Source: Granulicella mallensis MP5ACTX8
Lineage (GTDB): Bacteria; Acidobacteriota; Terriglobia; Terriglobales; Acidobacteriaceae
Assembly: GCF_000178955.2 (NCBI RefSeq)
Contig: NC_016631.1
Coordinates: forward strand, 1,798,001-1,862,000
Direction of reading: 5' to 3'
Length of the DNA: 64,000 nucleotides
Shown here in pieces: positions 17,589-26,936 of the stretch (position 1 is its first letter; each line of letters opens with the position of its first letter). The position numbers and the translations under genes were made by a program. The notes under the pieces are model-generated. The model was not told where the DNA came from, searched no databases, and was given only the letters and a program-made list of their open reading frames with translations.

Positions 17589-19163
17589 GTGAAAGCTGAA
17601 TCATTCAACTCTGAGACCCTCGCAAGCCTCTCCACCGCATCGGCAAAAAACGCCGCCGCTGGCCGGGAAGATATCCCCGTAGCCGCCTCTTCCGCTCCCA
17701 ACTTCGTGCAGGGGATGGGGCTCTTTTCCGCGACTGCCATCGTGATGGGCTCGATGATCGGGTCCGGCATCTTCATCGTTCCGGCTGACATGAGCCGCGT
17801 GCTGGGCTCGCCCGCACTGTTGATTGCGGCGTGGCTGGTAACGGCGGTGATGACGCTGATCGGCGCCCTGAGCTACGGCGAACTCGCCGCCATGATGCCT
17901 AAGGCCGGCGGACAGTATGTCTATCTGCGCGAAGGACTGGGACCGATCTGGGGCTTCCTCTACGGTTGGACGTTGTTCCTGGTGATCCAGACCGGAACGA
18001 TCGCGGCGGTCGGCGTGGCCTTCGGCAAGTTCCTCGGCGTGTTCTTCCCGGGAGTGAGTCAGAACCGCTGGCTGTGGCACATCGGCAGCGGCAACATTGG
18101 ATTGAACACGGCAAATCTCGCCGCCATAGCTGTGATTACGCTGCTGACTTTCACCAATACCCGTGGCGTGAAGCTGGGTGCGGCGGTGCAGAATGTTTTT
18201 ACCAGCGCGAAGGTGCTGGCGCTGTTGGGGATGGTCGCGGTTGGTGTTGTCGCCAAGAACGCAGTTGCGATAGCCGCGAACTTTGGCGCGGGCTGGCACG
18301 CCTTCTTTGCAAACGCGGGTTGGCATACGCAGCATGCGGTGCAGGTCGGCGTTGGCGGGCCGATTGAGTATGTCGGCATCTTTACGGTGATTGCGGTCGT
18401 GCAGGTGGGATCTCTGTTCAGCTCCGATGCCTGGAACAATGTGACCTTTACCGCGGGCGAGATCCGCAACCCCAAGCGCAACCTGCCGCTGTCCCTGGCT
18501 CTGGGGACGGGTGTCGTGCTGCTGCTCTACATCCTCTGCAACTTCGTCTTCCTCAGCGTGCTCCCGATGGTGGGTTCGGCGAGCGCGACGACGCTGGCAG
18601 GGCGGGGAATCCAGTTCGCCTCCGAGGACCGTGTAGCCACGGCGGTCATGCAGTCGGCGTTTGCCGGAATCGGTGCGAAGCTGATGGCGGCGGCGATCCT
18701 GGTATCGACCTTCGGCTGCGTGAACGGGATGCTGCTGGCGGGCGCCCGGGTGTACTACGCGATGAGCCAGGACGGGCTGTTCTTCAAGAGCGTCGGCAAG
18801 CTCGACGAGAAGACCAAGACTCCCGTGAACTCGCTGTGGATTCAGTGGGCCTGGACCTGCCTCTTGTGCCTCAGCGGGAGCTACGGACAGTTGCTCGATT
18901 ACGTGATCTTTGCTGTACTGGTGTTTTATGTGCTGACGATCGTGGGACTGTTCAGGCTTCGCCGGACGCGCCCTGATGCCCCACGGCCCTACCGGGCGTT
19001 TGGCTATCCTGTGCTTCCGGCTCTGTACATCGTCATGGCGTTGTGGATTTGTGTTGTACTGTTGCGATACAAGCCGCAGTACACATGGCCCGGGCTGCTG
19101 CTGGTGCTGCTCGGTGTGCCGGTGTATTGGATTTGGACAAGGCGAGCCGCGAAGGCTGCCTGA
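17589..19163 (+). CDS. APC-superfamily amino-acid permease (first of a pair)
   Basis: About 524-residue, 12-span permease. Helix 1 has the APC motif MGSMIGSGIFIVPADMSR and helix 2/3 LSYGELAAMMPKAGGQYVYL. The C-terminus RRTRPDAPRPYRAFGYPVLP is typical of LAT/SteT-like APC members. GTG at 17589 has a G-rich stretch just upstream; TTG at 17580 is an alternative. It starts 11 bp after thiE and is followed by a second APC gene after 33 bp, so all three may share a transcript. The substrate is unknown. Confidence 0.9.
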   Translation: MKAESFNSETLASLSTASAKNAAAGREDIPVAASSAPNFVQGMGLFSATAIVMGSMIGSGIFIVPADMSRVLGSPALLIAAWLVTAVMTLIGALSYGELAAMMPKAGGQYVYLREGLGPIWGFLYGWTLFLVIQTGTIAAVGVAFGKFLGVFFPGVSQNRWLWHIGSGNIGLNTANLAAIAVITLLTFTNTRGVKLGAAVQNVFTSAKVLALLGMVAVGVVAKNAVAIAANFGAGWHAFFANAGWHTQHAVQVGVGGPIEYVGIFTVIAVVQVGSLFSSDAWNNVTFTAGEIRNPKRNLPLSLALGTGVVLLLYILCNFVFLSVLPMVGSASATTLAGRGIQFASEDRVATAVMQSAFAGIGAKLMAAAILVSTFGCVNGMLLAGARVYYAMSQDGLFFKSVGKLDEKTKTPVNSLWIQWAWTCLLCLSGSYGQLLDYVIFAVLVFYVLTIVGLFRLRRTRPDAPRPYRAFGYPVLPALYIVMALWICVVLLRYKPQYTWPGLLLVLLGVPVYWIWTRRAAKAA

Positions 19164-19196
19164 AGATAACGAGTTAAACGGGAGATAGAACGGCGG

Positions 19197-20813
19197 ATGG
19201 CGAATCTTTTTGCGAAGAAATCCATGAACGTGCTGATGGCCGAGGCGGGAGCCACGGGCGAGGGAACCCTCAATCGCTCACTCGGGCCATTTCAGTTGAC
19301 GGCGCTCGGTGTCGGCGCTGTCATCGGCGCGGGCATCTTTGTGCTGGCGGGCCTGGGAGCCCACTATGCCGGCCCCGGCCTGATGCTGTCGTTCGTGTTG
19401 AGCGGTTTGGGATGTGCCTTCGCGGGACTTTGCTATGCGGAGTTTGCGGCCATGATTCCCCTGGCCGGATCGGCCTACACCTATGCCTATGCGACGCTCG
19501 GAGAGCTGGTCGCATGGATCATCGGCTGGGATCTGACGCTGGAATACGCCATGGGCGCGAGTACGGTCAGTTCGGGCTGGTCCAACCACTTCATCGAGAT
19601 GCTGGAGATCTTCCATATCCGGTTCCCGCTGTGGCTGGCCTATGACCACTGGACCGCGCTGGGCGTGGCGGTGGATAACGTCGGGCGGCAGATCATGGCC
19701 TCCAACTACGCTTCGCTGGTTCCGGGAACGCAGGAGTATATCGTGCAGCTCGGCGCGCTGAAGGCCGCCCCGACAGCCGACATGCTGGCGAGAGCTCATG
19801 CCTTTCTTGGCGCTCCGGTGCTCTTCGGCCATGAGATCGGCCTGAACCTGCCGGCTTTCCTGATTGCGATGGTGGTTACGACCGTGCTGGCGATCGGCAT
19901 CCAGGAGTCGGCAAGGTTCAACTCCCTCATCGTCGTGATCAAGGTAGTGGTGGTACTGTTTGTCCTGGGATTGGGGTCGCACTATGTCCACCCAGCCAAC
20001 TGGGGCACCTCCTGGCACTCGTTTGCACCGTTTGGATTTGCGGGTATCGGCGCGGGCGCGGCGTATATCTTCTTCGCGTATATCGGCTTCGATGCGGTCT
20101 CCACGACAGCCCAGGAGGCCAAGAATCCGCAGCGCGATCTGCCGATCGGCATCATCGTCTCGCTGATCCTTTGCACGCTGCTGTACATCGGCGTAGCGGC
20201 TGTACTCACCGGCATGGTGCCGTGGCAGCAGGTCAACATTGAGGCTCCGATTGCCCGTGCGTTCCTCGACCGCGGATTGCCGTGGGCGAGCGATATCATC
20301 ACGGCGGGTGCGCTGGCTGGATTGACGAGCGTGATGCTGGTCATGATGCTGGGCCAGACCCGTGTGCTGTATGCCATGGCGAATGATGGTTTGTTACCCA
20401 AAAAGTTCTTCGCCGAGGTTCATCCCAGGTTCCGCACGCCGTTCAAGAACACCTTCCTGGTGGGAACGATTGCAGGTGTCGTCGGCGCACTAACGCCGAT
20501 CGACGATATCGGCAAGATGGTGAACATTGGAACGCTGCTGGCCTTTGTGATCGTATGTATCTCGATCATCGTGCTGCGCAGGACGGACCCCAACAAGGTG
20601 AGACCGTTCCGTACGCCGTGGGTTCCGTTTATTCCTGCCCTGGGTGTGCTCTTCAACGGCTACATGATGATCAAGCTGGGCTGGGTCAACTGGGCACGGC
20701 TGGTGATCTGGCTGGCCATTGGACTGGTCGTGTATTTCACCTACGGTCAGAAGAATAGCCGGGTACAGCGGGGCGAGCTTCCGGGGGAACTGGATGCGCC
20801 CATCCATGAATAG
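19197..20813 (+). CDS. APC-superfamily cationic amino-acid transporter-like permease (second of a pair)
   Basis: 538-residue, 12-14-span protein of the CAT/YfnA subgroup. Helix 1 has LGVGAVIGAGIFVLAGLGAH, helix 3 YAEFAAMIPLAGSAYTYAYA, then GWDLTLEYAMGASTVSSGWS, and the CAT signature IFFAYIGFDAVSTTAQEAKN. It differs enough from the preceding gene to be a different subfamily rather than a recent duplicate. A hairpin terminator follows. Confidence 0.92.
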   Translation: MANLFAKKSMNVLMAEAGATGEGTLNRSLGPFQLTALGVGAVIGAGIFVLAGLGAHYAGPGLMLSFVLSGLGCAFAGLCYAEFAAMIPLAGSAYTYAYATLGELVAWIIGWDLTLEYAMGASTVSSGWSNHFIEMLEIFHIRFPLWLAYDHWTALGVAVDNVGRQIMASNYASLVPGTQEYIVQLGALKAAPTADMLARAHAFLGAPVLFGHEIGLNLPAFLIAMVVTTVLAIGIQESARFNSLIVVIKVVVVLFVLGLGSHYVHPANWGTSWHSFAPFGFAGIGAGAAYIFFAYIGFDAVSTTAQEAKNPQRDLPIGIIVSLILCTLLYIGVAAVLTGMVPWQQVNIEAPIARAFLDRGLPWASDIITAGALAGLTSVMLVMMLGQTRVLYAMANDGLLPKKFFAEVHPRFRTPFKNTFLVGTIAGVVGALTPIDDIGKMVNIGTLLAFVIVCISIIVLRRTDPNKVRPFRTPWVPFIPALGVLFNGYMMIKLGWVNWARLVIWLAIGLVVYFTYGQKNSRVQRGELPGELDAPIHE

Positions 20814-20835
20814 ACTTTGAGATAAAGCACGTAAG

Positions 20836-20884
20836 AGAAGAGCCAGGATTCGCCACGATTGAAGTGGCGGATTCTGGCTCTTCT
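20836..20884 (+). terminator. Long hairpin terminator after the permease pair
   Basis: 21-bp stem (20836-20856 with 20864-20884; one G-T pair, one mismatch or wobble) around a 7-nt loop gattgaa. The T tract is weak (cttctcttt), so it may also stabilise the mRNA end. Confidence 0.65.
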
Positions 20885-20968
20885 CTTTGCGCTGCATCCA
20901 TCAAACGTTTGGCAGCCAACTGGTATTTGATAGGAAGATTGAGCTGTGCAAACAGCTTCCCGAAGCAA

Positions 20969-21255
20969 GACCCGGAAGGGCCCGGCTTCAGCCGGGCCAC
21001 AAAAGTCGCTCCGCAGGAGCCTGCCATTCTGCCGAAGGCTGGAGTGAAGGCGTAGCCGTAACGACTGAATTGCCGTCTTTGGTCGTGGCAATACAAGCCG
21101 CGCTGGCCACGGATACAGCCTTGGTGAGTCTTGCACCAGTCTCGGCGGTACCGAAAAAGCAATTCAGTCGCTCCGGCTGCGCCTTCGCTCCAGTCTTCGG
21201 CAGAGCGGAATGTAATTACTCCCTGCTCCTACGGCCCCGCTGAAGCCGGACCCTT
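20969..21255. repeat. Long nested inverted repeat (type E) overlapping a gene end
   Basis: The outer arms aagggcccggcttcagccgg (from 20977) and the complement of 21233-21255 pair. Inner arms (attctgccgaaggctggagt near 21026, and gactgaattgc) pair with gcaattcagtc near 21159 and cttcgctccagtcttcggca near 21183. The whole element is about 285 bp. Its right outer arm encodes the last codons and stop of the minus-strand 915-residue protein. Confidence 0.7.
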
Positions 21256-23976
21256 TGGCGTCTTGCTCTCCGCATGGCTTGTGCTATGGGAGTGGGGCGA
21301 GACGGTTGGAGGAGCGGAAGCCACCGTCGGCACGATCGCCGGGTTGATCGGCGTGGGGTCGTCGCGAAGATGCAGGAAGATCGTCGACGCAGCCGGATGC
21401 GGCAGCGTCAGGCTTGATCCGGTATAGCCATCGGGGACGGAGATCGGGGACGTGAAGGACGGATCGATGGAGATCGACTCGACGAGGAAGAGATTGGTGC
21501 CGTTTAGCGTGCAGGGCAAGGCTGTATCGGCAGGGCATTGCAGGCCCAGGAGCGTCGGCAGGCGGACGAGCGTCCCCAGGGGGAGCCAGTCGCTCATCGG
21601 GGCGTCCGGTTCGGCTGGGGGCTGGTCTGTGGTGATCGAAGCCAGGGGCGCGGTGTCCGGCTCGTTGCTGCGGTGCTCGTGCGTGGTCGTCGGAAGCGGA
21701 TAGACGGAGCGCATCCGCAAGGGGCCAAAGGCGCTGGGGCCGAAGGAGCGCAGCGGGTCCAGCGTGGCGACGACGGTGTGAGGGTCCTGCAGGAGCAGGC
21801 CGCCCGAAGGCGCAAGCGTCAGCACCGTGCGCAGCGTGCCGTCCAGCGTCTCGATCTCGATCTGGCCATTGCGGGGAAAGGGGGCGGGACTCTTGAGCGT
21901 GAAGCTGACAGGCTGGGAGAGCGGAAGGTCATTCGCGTCGCTCAGAGAAATGGTATTGTTTGGCGTCTCTGAAAGAAGGCTCTTGCGCAGCAGAGTGATG
22001 ACCGGCCGGGCCTGGGCTACGACGACCGGGATCGACAGGACGCGGCCATCGTGCAACTCCACGCGGGCTGTAAGGTGATCGTCGGTATGTGTAGGAGGTG
22101 CGGGGGCATCTGCCGCCAGCGCAAGACGTAAGGTGTTCGGGGAGACCTGGCTGTCTGCGCTGGGTGTGGGCTGGAAGCTGAGGTCGCCGAGTTTCAGCTT
22201 GTCCACCTGGGACAGGCTGGTGCCATTCAGGATGAGGGACCGGTCGCCGGCATGCAGCTCGATGGAGGCGATATGCGCCGGTTCCGAGAAGGTGCGAGCG
22301 GCGATGTCGTCGGCCTTCGGCTGTCCATACTGCTGGATGGCGAGATGCAGGTCTCCGGGAGTCTCTGTATGCTGCAGCGGCATCGTCAGGTTGAGCAGGT
22401 TCGGATCGTCAGGTCCGGGCGAGTGCTCGAACGCGATCGCCATATCGGTGGTGCTGCCGTTAGGCTGCGCGGTGATGGTGTGGACGCAGGCGCTTCCTGT
22501 CGAGGAGACCTGGAGCTGCGTCGAGCGGCCGGCAATGAGGCTGGAGGGAACGGCTTCGGAAGACTTGACGATGTGCCAGCCTGCCCCCGGAAGCTGCTGC
22601 AGCCCGACGGTGGGCCCGGTGAAGGGGTCGAAGCCCCAGCGGCCCTGGATGGTGCCGGTGAGCAGTACGGGCTTGGGTTGCGGTTCCGGAGCAGGCGTCT
22701 TCTCGGGTGCGGGCTTGGCGTCGGCGGAAGGGGCTGCCGGAGCTGCGGATCTGTCAGGATCGGGTTTGAGCAGCTTGGGGTCGTGCAGCTCCCGGTGATG
22801 GATCGGCGTCTGCTGCAGGACCAGGCCGCCCTGATAGGCGTCGGGGATGAGCGGAATGTCGGGCTCTGCGGGAGCTCCGGGCGGCGTATTCAGATGGAGC
22901 ACGATGTCGTGTGCGAAGTCGGTAGAGAAGACCAGCGGCGCGCCTTCGATGGGCAGAGCGACGGACGGTTTAATCAGGCAGGCGACATAGTTCGCATTCG
23001 CGGAACGCAGCGGGGGAGGAACGGCGGCCTGTACTGAGGGGAGCCCGATGACCAGTACCGACTTGGGATTGTGGAAGGACGGCGGTGTGTTCAGGCGCAG
23101 GTTCATGGCGGCGTCCTGAGGGAAGGCAATGGCTGGGATGTACTGGTATTGGGCCGTATGCAGGGTGCCCATGAGGCGGATGACGTCGACAATGGCTCCC
23201 ACGTAGGCGGAGTAGAGTCCTCCGCCGGCCACGCCAACTGTGCTGGCCTGGTTGATGAGATCGGAGCCAGGGCCGTTGGAGAGCGCGGAGGCGATGTTCT
23301 GGCCGTGTCCATCGTCGAGCAGAGTCTGGGTGCCGGTCTGGGTGAGGCAGGTGAACTGGGTATCGATCGGCCGCTTGAAGCAGTCGGGATTGGGCTTGAG
23401 CGCCAGCGTGCGGGCCAGCAGGTCGGAGTGCTTCTGGAGGGCCTCCGGATCGGAGGGCGGAACGCGGCGAATGGAGGCGAGGTACTTCTCGATACGGGCC
23501 TGTTCGAAGCCTGCTTCGGCAAGATCCTGCGAGGCACGGACGAAGACCCCCGGACGGCCCTGGACGGCGGAGCGCAGGGTAGCGAAGTCGCCACCGGTCT
23601 CCGGAGCCATAAAGAGCACGGCCTGTTGTGCCTCGGCGGGAACGGTCACGAAGACACCTTCCTGGCGGACCTTCTTGTCCCAGGTCTCGATGCGGATAAA
23701 CCAGTTCTGCGGGGGAGGGTTGGTGGTTCCGCGCAGGAAGACGCAGATAAGCAGGTACTTAACCGACTGGGTGGGGGGCAGATCGGGATGCAGCCAGATC
23801 TTGTCGCCGGGCTGGAGATTGGGAACAGTCGCGATCGGGAGGGTTTCATTGCCGCGGGTAACGCGGATATCGATACGGGGCCCGACGAGGTCGAAACGGC
23901 CATCCGCTGCGTGCAGGGGGCGCAGGAGAGAAAGCAGTAGAAACGGCAGAAGAAGCAGTCGCGCGCGTTTGACCAT
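21229..23976 (-). CDS. Large secreted protein of unknown function
   Basis: 915-residue protein with a signal peptide (residues 1-23, KRARLLLLPFLLLSLLRPLHA). The region at about 30-130 looks like a beta-rich surface domain (LVGPRIDIRVTRGNETLPIA). A Pro/Ala/Lys linker occurs near 410-440 (APAAPSADAKPAPEKTPAPE). The second half has repeated beta-strand and Ig-like or TIG-like text (SLILNGTSLSQVDKLKLGDL; LPCTLNGTNLFLVESISIDP). No catalytic motif is recognised. Likely cell-envelope or secreted. The C-terminal KGPASAGP and the TAG stop come from the palindromic repeat. Confidence 0.75.
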   Translation of the reverse strand: MVKRARLLLLPFLLLSLLRPLHAADGRFDLVGPRIDIRVTRGNETLPIATVPNLQPGDKIWLHPDLPPTQSVKYLLICVFLRGTTNPPPQNWFIRIETWDKKVRQEGVFVTVPAEAQQAVLFMAPETGGDFATLRSAVQGRPGVFVRASQDLAEAGFEQARIEKYLASIRRVPPSDPEALQKHSDLLARTLALKPNPDCFKRPIDTQFTCLTQTGTQTLLDDGHGQNIASALSNGPGSDLINQASTVGVAGGGLYSAYVGAIVDVIRLMGTLHTAQYQYIPAIAFPQDAAMNLRLNTPPSFHNPKSVLVIGLPSVQAAVPPPLRSANANYVACLIKPSVALPIEGAPLVFSTDFAHDIVLHLNTPPGAPAEPDIPLIPDAYQGGLVLQQTPIHHRELHDPKLLKPDPDRSAAPAAPSADAKPAPEKTPAPEPQPKPVLLTGTIQGRWGFDPFTGPTVGLQQLPGAGWHIVKSSEAVPSSLIAGRSTQLQVSSTGSACVHTITAQPNGSTTDMAIAFEHSPGPDDPNLLNLTMPLQHTETPGDLHLAIQQYGQPKADDIAARTFSEPAHIASIELHAGDRSLILNGTSLSQVDKLKLGDLSFQPTPSADSQVSPNTLRLALAADAPAPPTHTDDHLTARVELHDGRVLSIPVVVAQARPVITLLRKSLLSETPNNTISLSDANDLPLSQPVSFTLKSPAPFPRNGQIEIETLDGTLRTVLTLAPSGGLLLQDPHTVVATLDPLRSFGPSAFGPLRMRSVYPLPTTTHEHRSNEPDTAPLASITTDQPPAEPDAPMSDWLPLGTLVRLPTLLGLQCPADTALPCTLNGTNLFLVESISIDPSFTSPISVPDGYTGSSLTLPHPAASTIFLHLRDDPTPINPAIVPTVASAPPTVSPHSHSTSHAESKTPKGPASAGP

Positions 23977-24054
23977 ACTGCTAGTTTAGACGCGTGTCGT
24001 GAGGGTTACAGGTGTTTGGGGTGGTGAACCGAGAGGGTACAGGGGGGAGGGGTT

Positions 24055-24165
24055 GAAAGCAGATTCCCTACGGGAATGACAAGCAAGAAAGGCAACGACA
24101 ATTGTTTTTGCACTTTTGCTCTTGCTTTTCTTGCTTGTCATTCCCGCAGGGAATCTGCTTTCTAT
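24055..24165. repeat. Type A inverted repeat upstream of the GIY-YIG gene
   Basis: agattccctacgggaatgac-aagcaagaaaggcaac pairs with gctcttgcttttcttgcttg-tcattcccgcagggaatctg. The hairpin immediately precedes the GIY-YIG gene and creates a spurious upstream extension of its frame. Confidence 0.8.
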
Positions 24166-24193
24166 CGCCAGCCCCAAATGTTACGATTCCGCC

Positions 24194-24511
24194 ATGCCGC
24201 GCCGTGAATATCACTTCTGGGTCTACATACTTTCCAGTCGCTCACGCAATCTCTACATCGGAATGACTAACAGTCTGATCCGGCGAACCTCGACTCACCG
24301 CGAGGAGGTTCCGGGGACACATACTGCCCGTTATTCCATCCATCGCCTGGTCTATTTTGAGTACTTTCGCTATGTACGCAGCGCTATTGCACGCGAAAAG
24401 GAACTCAAACATTGGACTCGCGAACAGAAGATCGAACTCATTGAGCGCGTTAATCCGACCTGGGAGGATCTGTTTTTGACCCTTCAGGAACCAGTCGGGT
24501 TTGAGGGCTGA
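24194..24511 (+). CDS. GIY-YIG domain protein (UPF0213-like)
   Basis: 105-residue single-domain GIY-YIG protein. The family core is VYILSSRSRNLYIGMTNSLI followed by RR and a conserved His region (STHREEV), with YFEYFRYVRSAIAREKELKH later. The ATG at 24194 gives MPRREYHFWVY; the longer frame runs into the palindromic repeat. The family includes nicking nucleases and repair proteins; this free-standing type has no established role. It is bracketed by type A repeats on both sides. Confidence 0.88.
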   Translation: MPRREYHFWVYILSSRSRNLYIGMTNSLIRRTSTHREEVPGTHTARYSIHRLVYFEYFRYVRSAIAREKELKHWTREQKIELIERVNPTWEDLFLTLQEPVGFEG

Positions 24512-24514
24512 ACA

Positions 24515-24565
24515 AGCAGATTCCCTGCGGGAATGACAAGCAAGAAAAGCAACAGCAACAGCGAG
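24515..24565. repeat. Type A single-arm repeat downstream of the GIY-YIG gene
   Basis: agattccctgcgggaatgac followed by aagcaagaaaagcaacagca. Same unit and orientation as the left arm of the copy at 24055, so the GIY-YIG gene is flanked by direct copies. Confidence 0.75.
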
Positions 24566-24569
24566 GCTG

Positions 24570-25487
24570 TTATGCCTTTTTAGCGTTCTTGCCCGGTTCC
24601 GTCTTCTTTTCAGAAGTGTTCGGCATCGCCTCTTTTGCAGGAGTACTCGAATTTGCTGCAGAAGCGCTCGGATTCTCTGCTTTCGGGCTTGTCTCTTTTG
24701 CCGGCAGGCCTGCGGCAGCCTTTTTCCCCTTGGTGCTGAGGCTGTCGGTGGCGACCGAGCCATCGCGGATGCTGATGATGCGGTGCGCAAACTCGGCGAT
24801 GTCGGGTTCGTGCGTAACCAGCACGATCGTATTGCCCTTGGCGTGCAGGTCGTCGAAGAGTGCCATGATCTCGACCGAGGTCTTCGAGTCGAGATTACCG
24901 GTGGGCTCGTCGGCCAGGATGATGCTGGGGCGATTGACTAGGGCGCGCGCAATGGCGACACGCTGGCGCTGTCCGCCCGAGAGTTCGTTCGGCTTGTGCA
25001 TCATGCGCTCGCCGAGATTCACGGACGTCAACACCTCTTTGGCACGCGCGATGCGCTCCGCCACCGGCGTTCCGTTGTAGATCAGCGGAAGCTCGACGTT
25101 GTGCAGCGAGGTGGCGCGGGCCAGCAGATTGAACGTCTGGAAGACGAAACCGATCTCTTTGTTGCGGATGCGCGCCAGCTCGTCGTCGTTGAGCTGCGAG
25201 ACATCGTGGCCGTTGAGCCAGTACTTGCCCTGCGACGGAGAGTCGAGACAGCCGATCAGGTTCATCAGCGTCGACTTACCCGAGCCGGAGGGTCCCATGA
25301 TGGCCACGTACTCGTTGTGGCGGATACGAATATCGACACCGCGCAGCGCGTGGACCTGCTGGTCGCCCATCTCGTAGGTCTTCCAGAGGTTGTCCGTAAC
25401 GATGACGTCACCGGGATGAGGGCCATCGGCATTGGCGCCGATACGGTCAGGCGCGGGGGGAACTACGGGTGCGGTTTCGATGGCCAT
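24570..25487 (-). CDS. MacB/LolD-type ABC transporter ATPase with Lys/Ala-rich tail
   Basis: 305-residue ABC ATPase. Walker [11 protein letters not shown]-loop [10 protein letters not shown], signature [10 protein letters not shown], Walker [13 protein letters not shown] and H-loop [13 protein letters not shown] identify the MacB/LolD lipoprotein/efflux group. Residues after about 240 form a low-complexity tail ([20 protein letters not shown] and onward) not found in LolD. It lies 57 bp downstream of a MacA-like adaptor gene on the same strand. The expected MacB permease is not in the window. Confidence 0.9.
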   Translation of the reverse strand: MAIETAPVVPPAPDRIGANADGPHPGDVIVTDNLWKTYEMGDQQVHALRGVDIRIRHNEYVAIMGPSGSGKSTLMNLIGCLDSPSQGKYWLNGHDVSQLNDDELARIRNKEIGFVFQTFNLLARATSLHNVELPLIYNGTPVAERIARAKEVLTSVNLGERMMHKPNELSGGQRQRVAIARALVNRPSIILADEPTGNLDSKTSVEIMALFDDLHAKGNTIVLVTHEPDIAEFAHRIISIRDGSVATDSLSTKGKKAAAGLPAKETSPKAENPSASAANSSTPAKEAMPNTSEKKTEPGKNAKKA

Positions 25488-25544
25488 CAGGTGTCTCCGG
25501 GGATACAGAACGAGATTCAGGTTGCGAGATACAGACTACGAGTA

Positions 25545-26936
25545 TCAGCTAGATGAATTATCGTCTGTCGCCGTCTGGAGGGCAGTATCGTGTTTGATCG
25601 CGGTACCGCTCTTGAGCGTTCGCAGGACCTTATAGCGGCCGGTGACGACCTCGTCTCCATCCTTCAAACCGCTCAGGACTTCGATATCCGTCGCTCCCGT
25701 GACGCCGGTGGTGATCGGAACGAACTTTACCCTGAGCTGGCCGTTATCCTGCACCACGATGTAAACACCCTGGGTCAGATTGGACTTGGTGATCGGGCCG
25801 CCTGCCGCTCCTTCTTTGCCGTGGTTGTTGAACAGGGCCTTTTCAGAAGCAGCGTCGCGCTGTACCAGCGACTGGATGGGAACGGTCAGGGTATTGGGCT
25901 TGTGCGCAGTTGTGATCTTGGCAGTGCAGGAGAGACCGGGACGCAGATCGTCGCTTTGCTGCTTGTCGAGCGTGACGATGACCTTGAAGTCCTTGGCCTC
26001 TTCCGTGCCGGTGGTCGACTGCGAGGTGGCGAGGCCGGTGGTGCGCAGCAGCGCCTGGTCGCCAACTTCGGTGACGTGGCCCTTGAAGATCTTGCCGGGC
26101 AGGGCATCGACGGTTACGTCGACGGGCTGGTTCATGGCGACGTTGACGATGTCCGTCTCGTCGATCTTGACCTCAGCGGTGATGACGCTCATATCGGCGA
26201 GGGTCATCAGGGTAGAGCCTTCGGCGTTCTGGATGCCGGTTACGACGGTCTCGCCCTCACGGATGGGAACGTTGGTGACGAGCGCATCGAAGGGCGCGCG
26301 GCTCTGGGTGAGACCCAGGCTGTAATCATTACCCGCCAGCGTGGCGATAGCCTGATCGACGTGGCCGCGTGCGGAAGAGGTCTGCGCCCTGGCCTGGGAG
26401 AAACTGGCGATGCGCTGCTGCAGCGTCGCGGCAGAGACGTCGTACGCGGCCTTCTTGGCGTCGTAGTCCTGCTTGGCGATGAGCTGGTCCTGGTAGAGGC
26501 TCTTGGCGCGATCGAAGTCGAACTTCTTCTGTTCGAGGTCGGCCTTGGCCTGGTCGATGTTGGCGCGCGCGGTCTTCTCGGCTGCGATGTTGCTCTCGAC
26601 GTCTGTCTTGGAAGAGGCGATGGCTGCCTTCTGCGCATCGACGGCGCTGGCGGGCTGCGCGCTTTCCACGGTGGCCACAAGCTGGCCGGCCTTTACGTGG
26701 TCTCCCTCTTTTACGTAGAGGTGCGTGACGCGGCCAAAGGCCGTCGCGCCGACGTTGACGCCTGTCTTGGGCTTGATCTGGCCGGTGCCGCTGACCGTGG
26801 CGATGAGGTCCTGGGGCACAGCTTTGCTGGTAGTCACGGCGGTGACGCTGGAGCGGCTTTGAATAATGGTGCCCGCAACAATGCCTACCAGAAGCAGGAA
26901 ACCAAGGACGATTAGGGCGATTTTCTTCAGGCTCAT
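25545..26936 (-). CDS. MacA-like efflux periplasmic adaptor (HlyD/RND-MFP family)
   Basis: 463-residue membrane-fusion protein. An N-terminal anchor (KKIALIVLGFLLLVGIVAGT) precedes a biotinyl-lipoyl half-motif GRVTHLYVKEGDHVKAGQLV, a long coiled-coil hairpin at about 100-220 (repeated Ala/Gln/Lys heptads), a second lipoyl half near SRAPFDALVTNVPIREGETV, and beta-barrel/MP domains. The ATG at 26936 is chosen because the anchor follows directly. Together with the downstream ATPase it should form part of a tripartite export system. Confidence 0.9.
   Translation of the reverse strand: MSLKKIALIVLGFLLLVGIVAGTIIQSRSSVTAVTTSKAVPQDLIATVSGTGQIKPKTGVNVGATAFGRVTHLYVKEGDHVKAGQLVATVESAQPASAVDAQKAAIASSKTDVESNIAAEKTARANIDQAKADLEQKKFDFDRAKSLYQDQLIAKQDYDAKKAAYDVSAATLQQRIASFSQARAQTSSARGHVDQAIATLAGNDYSLGLTQSRAPFDALVTNVPIREGETVVTGIQNAEGSTLMTLADMSVITAEVKIDETDIVNVAMNQPVDVTVDALPGKIFKGHVTEVGDQALLRTTGLATSQSTTGTEEAKDFKVIVTLDKQQSDDLRPGLSCTAKITTAHKPNTLTVPIQSLVQRDAASEKALFNNHGKEGAAGGPITKSNLTQGVYIVVQDNGQLRVKFVPITTGVTGATDIEVLSGLKDGDEVVTGRYKVLRTLKSGTAIKHDTALQTATDDNSSS

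Noticed and set aside
23071..23940. 289-codon plus-strand frame
   Set aside because: Antisense to the 915-residue secreted protein, which has a credible signal peptide; no independent evidence of coding.
25590..26915. 441-codon plus-strand frame
   Set aside because: Antisense to the MacA-like adaptor; composition is a shadow of the real gene.
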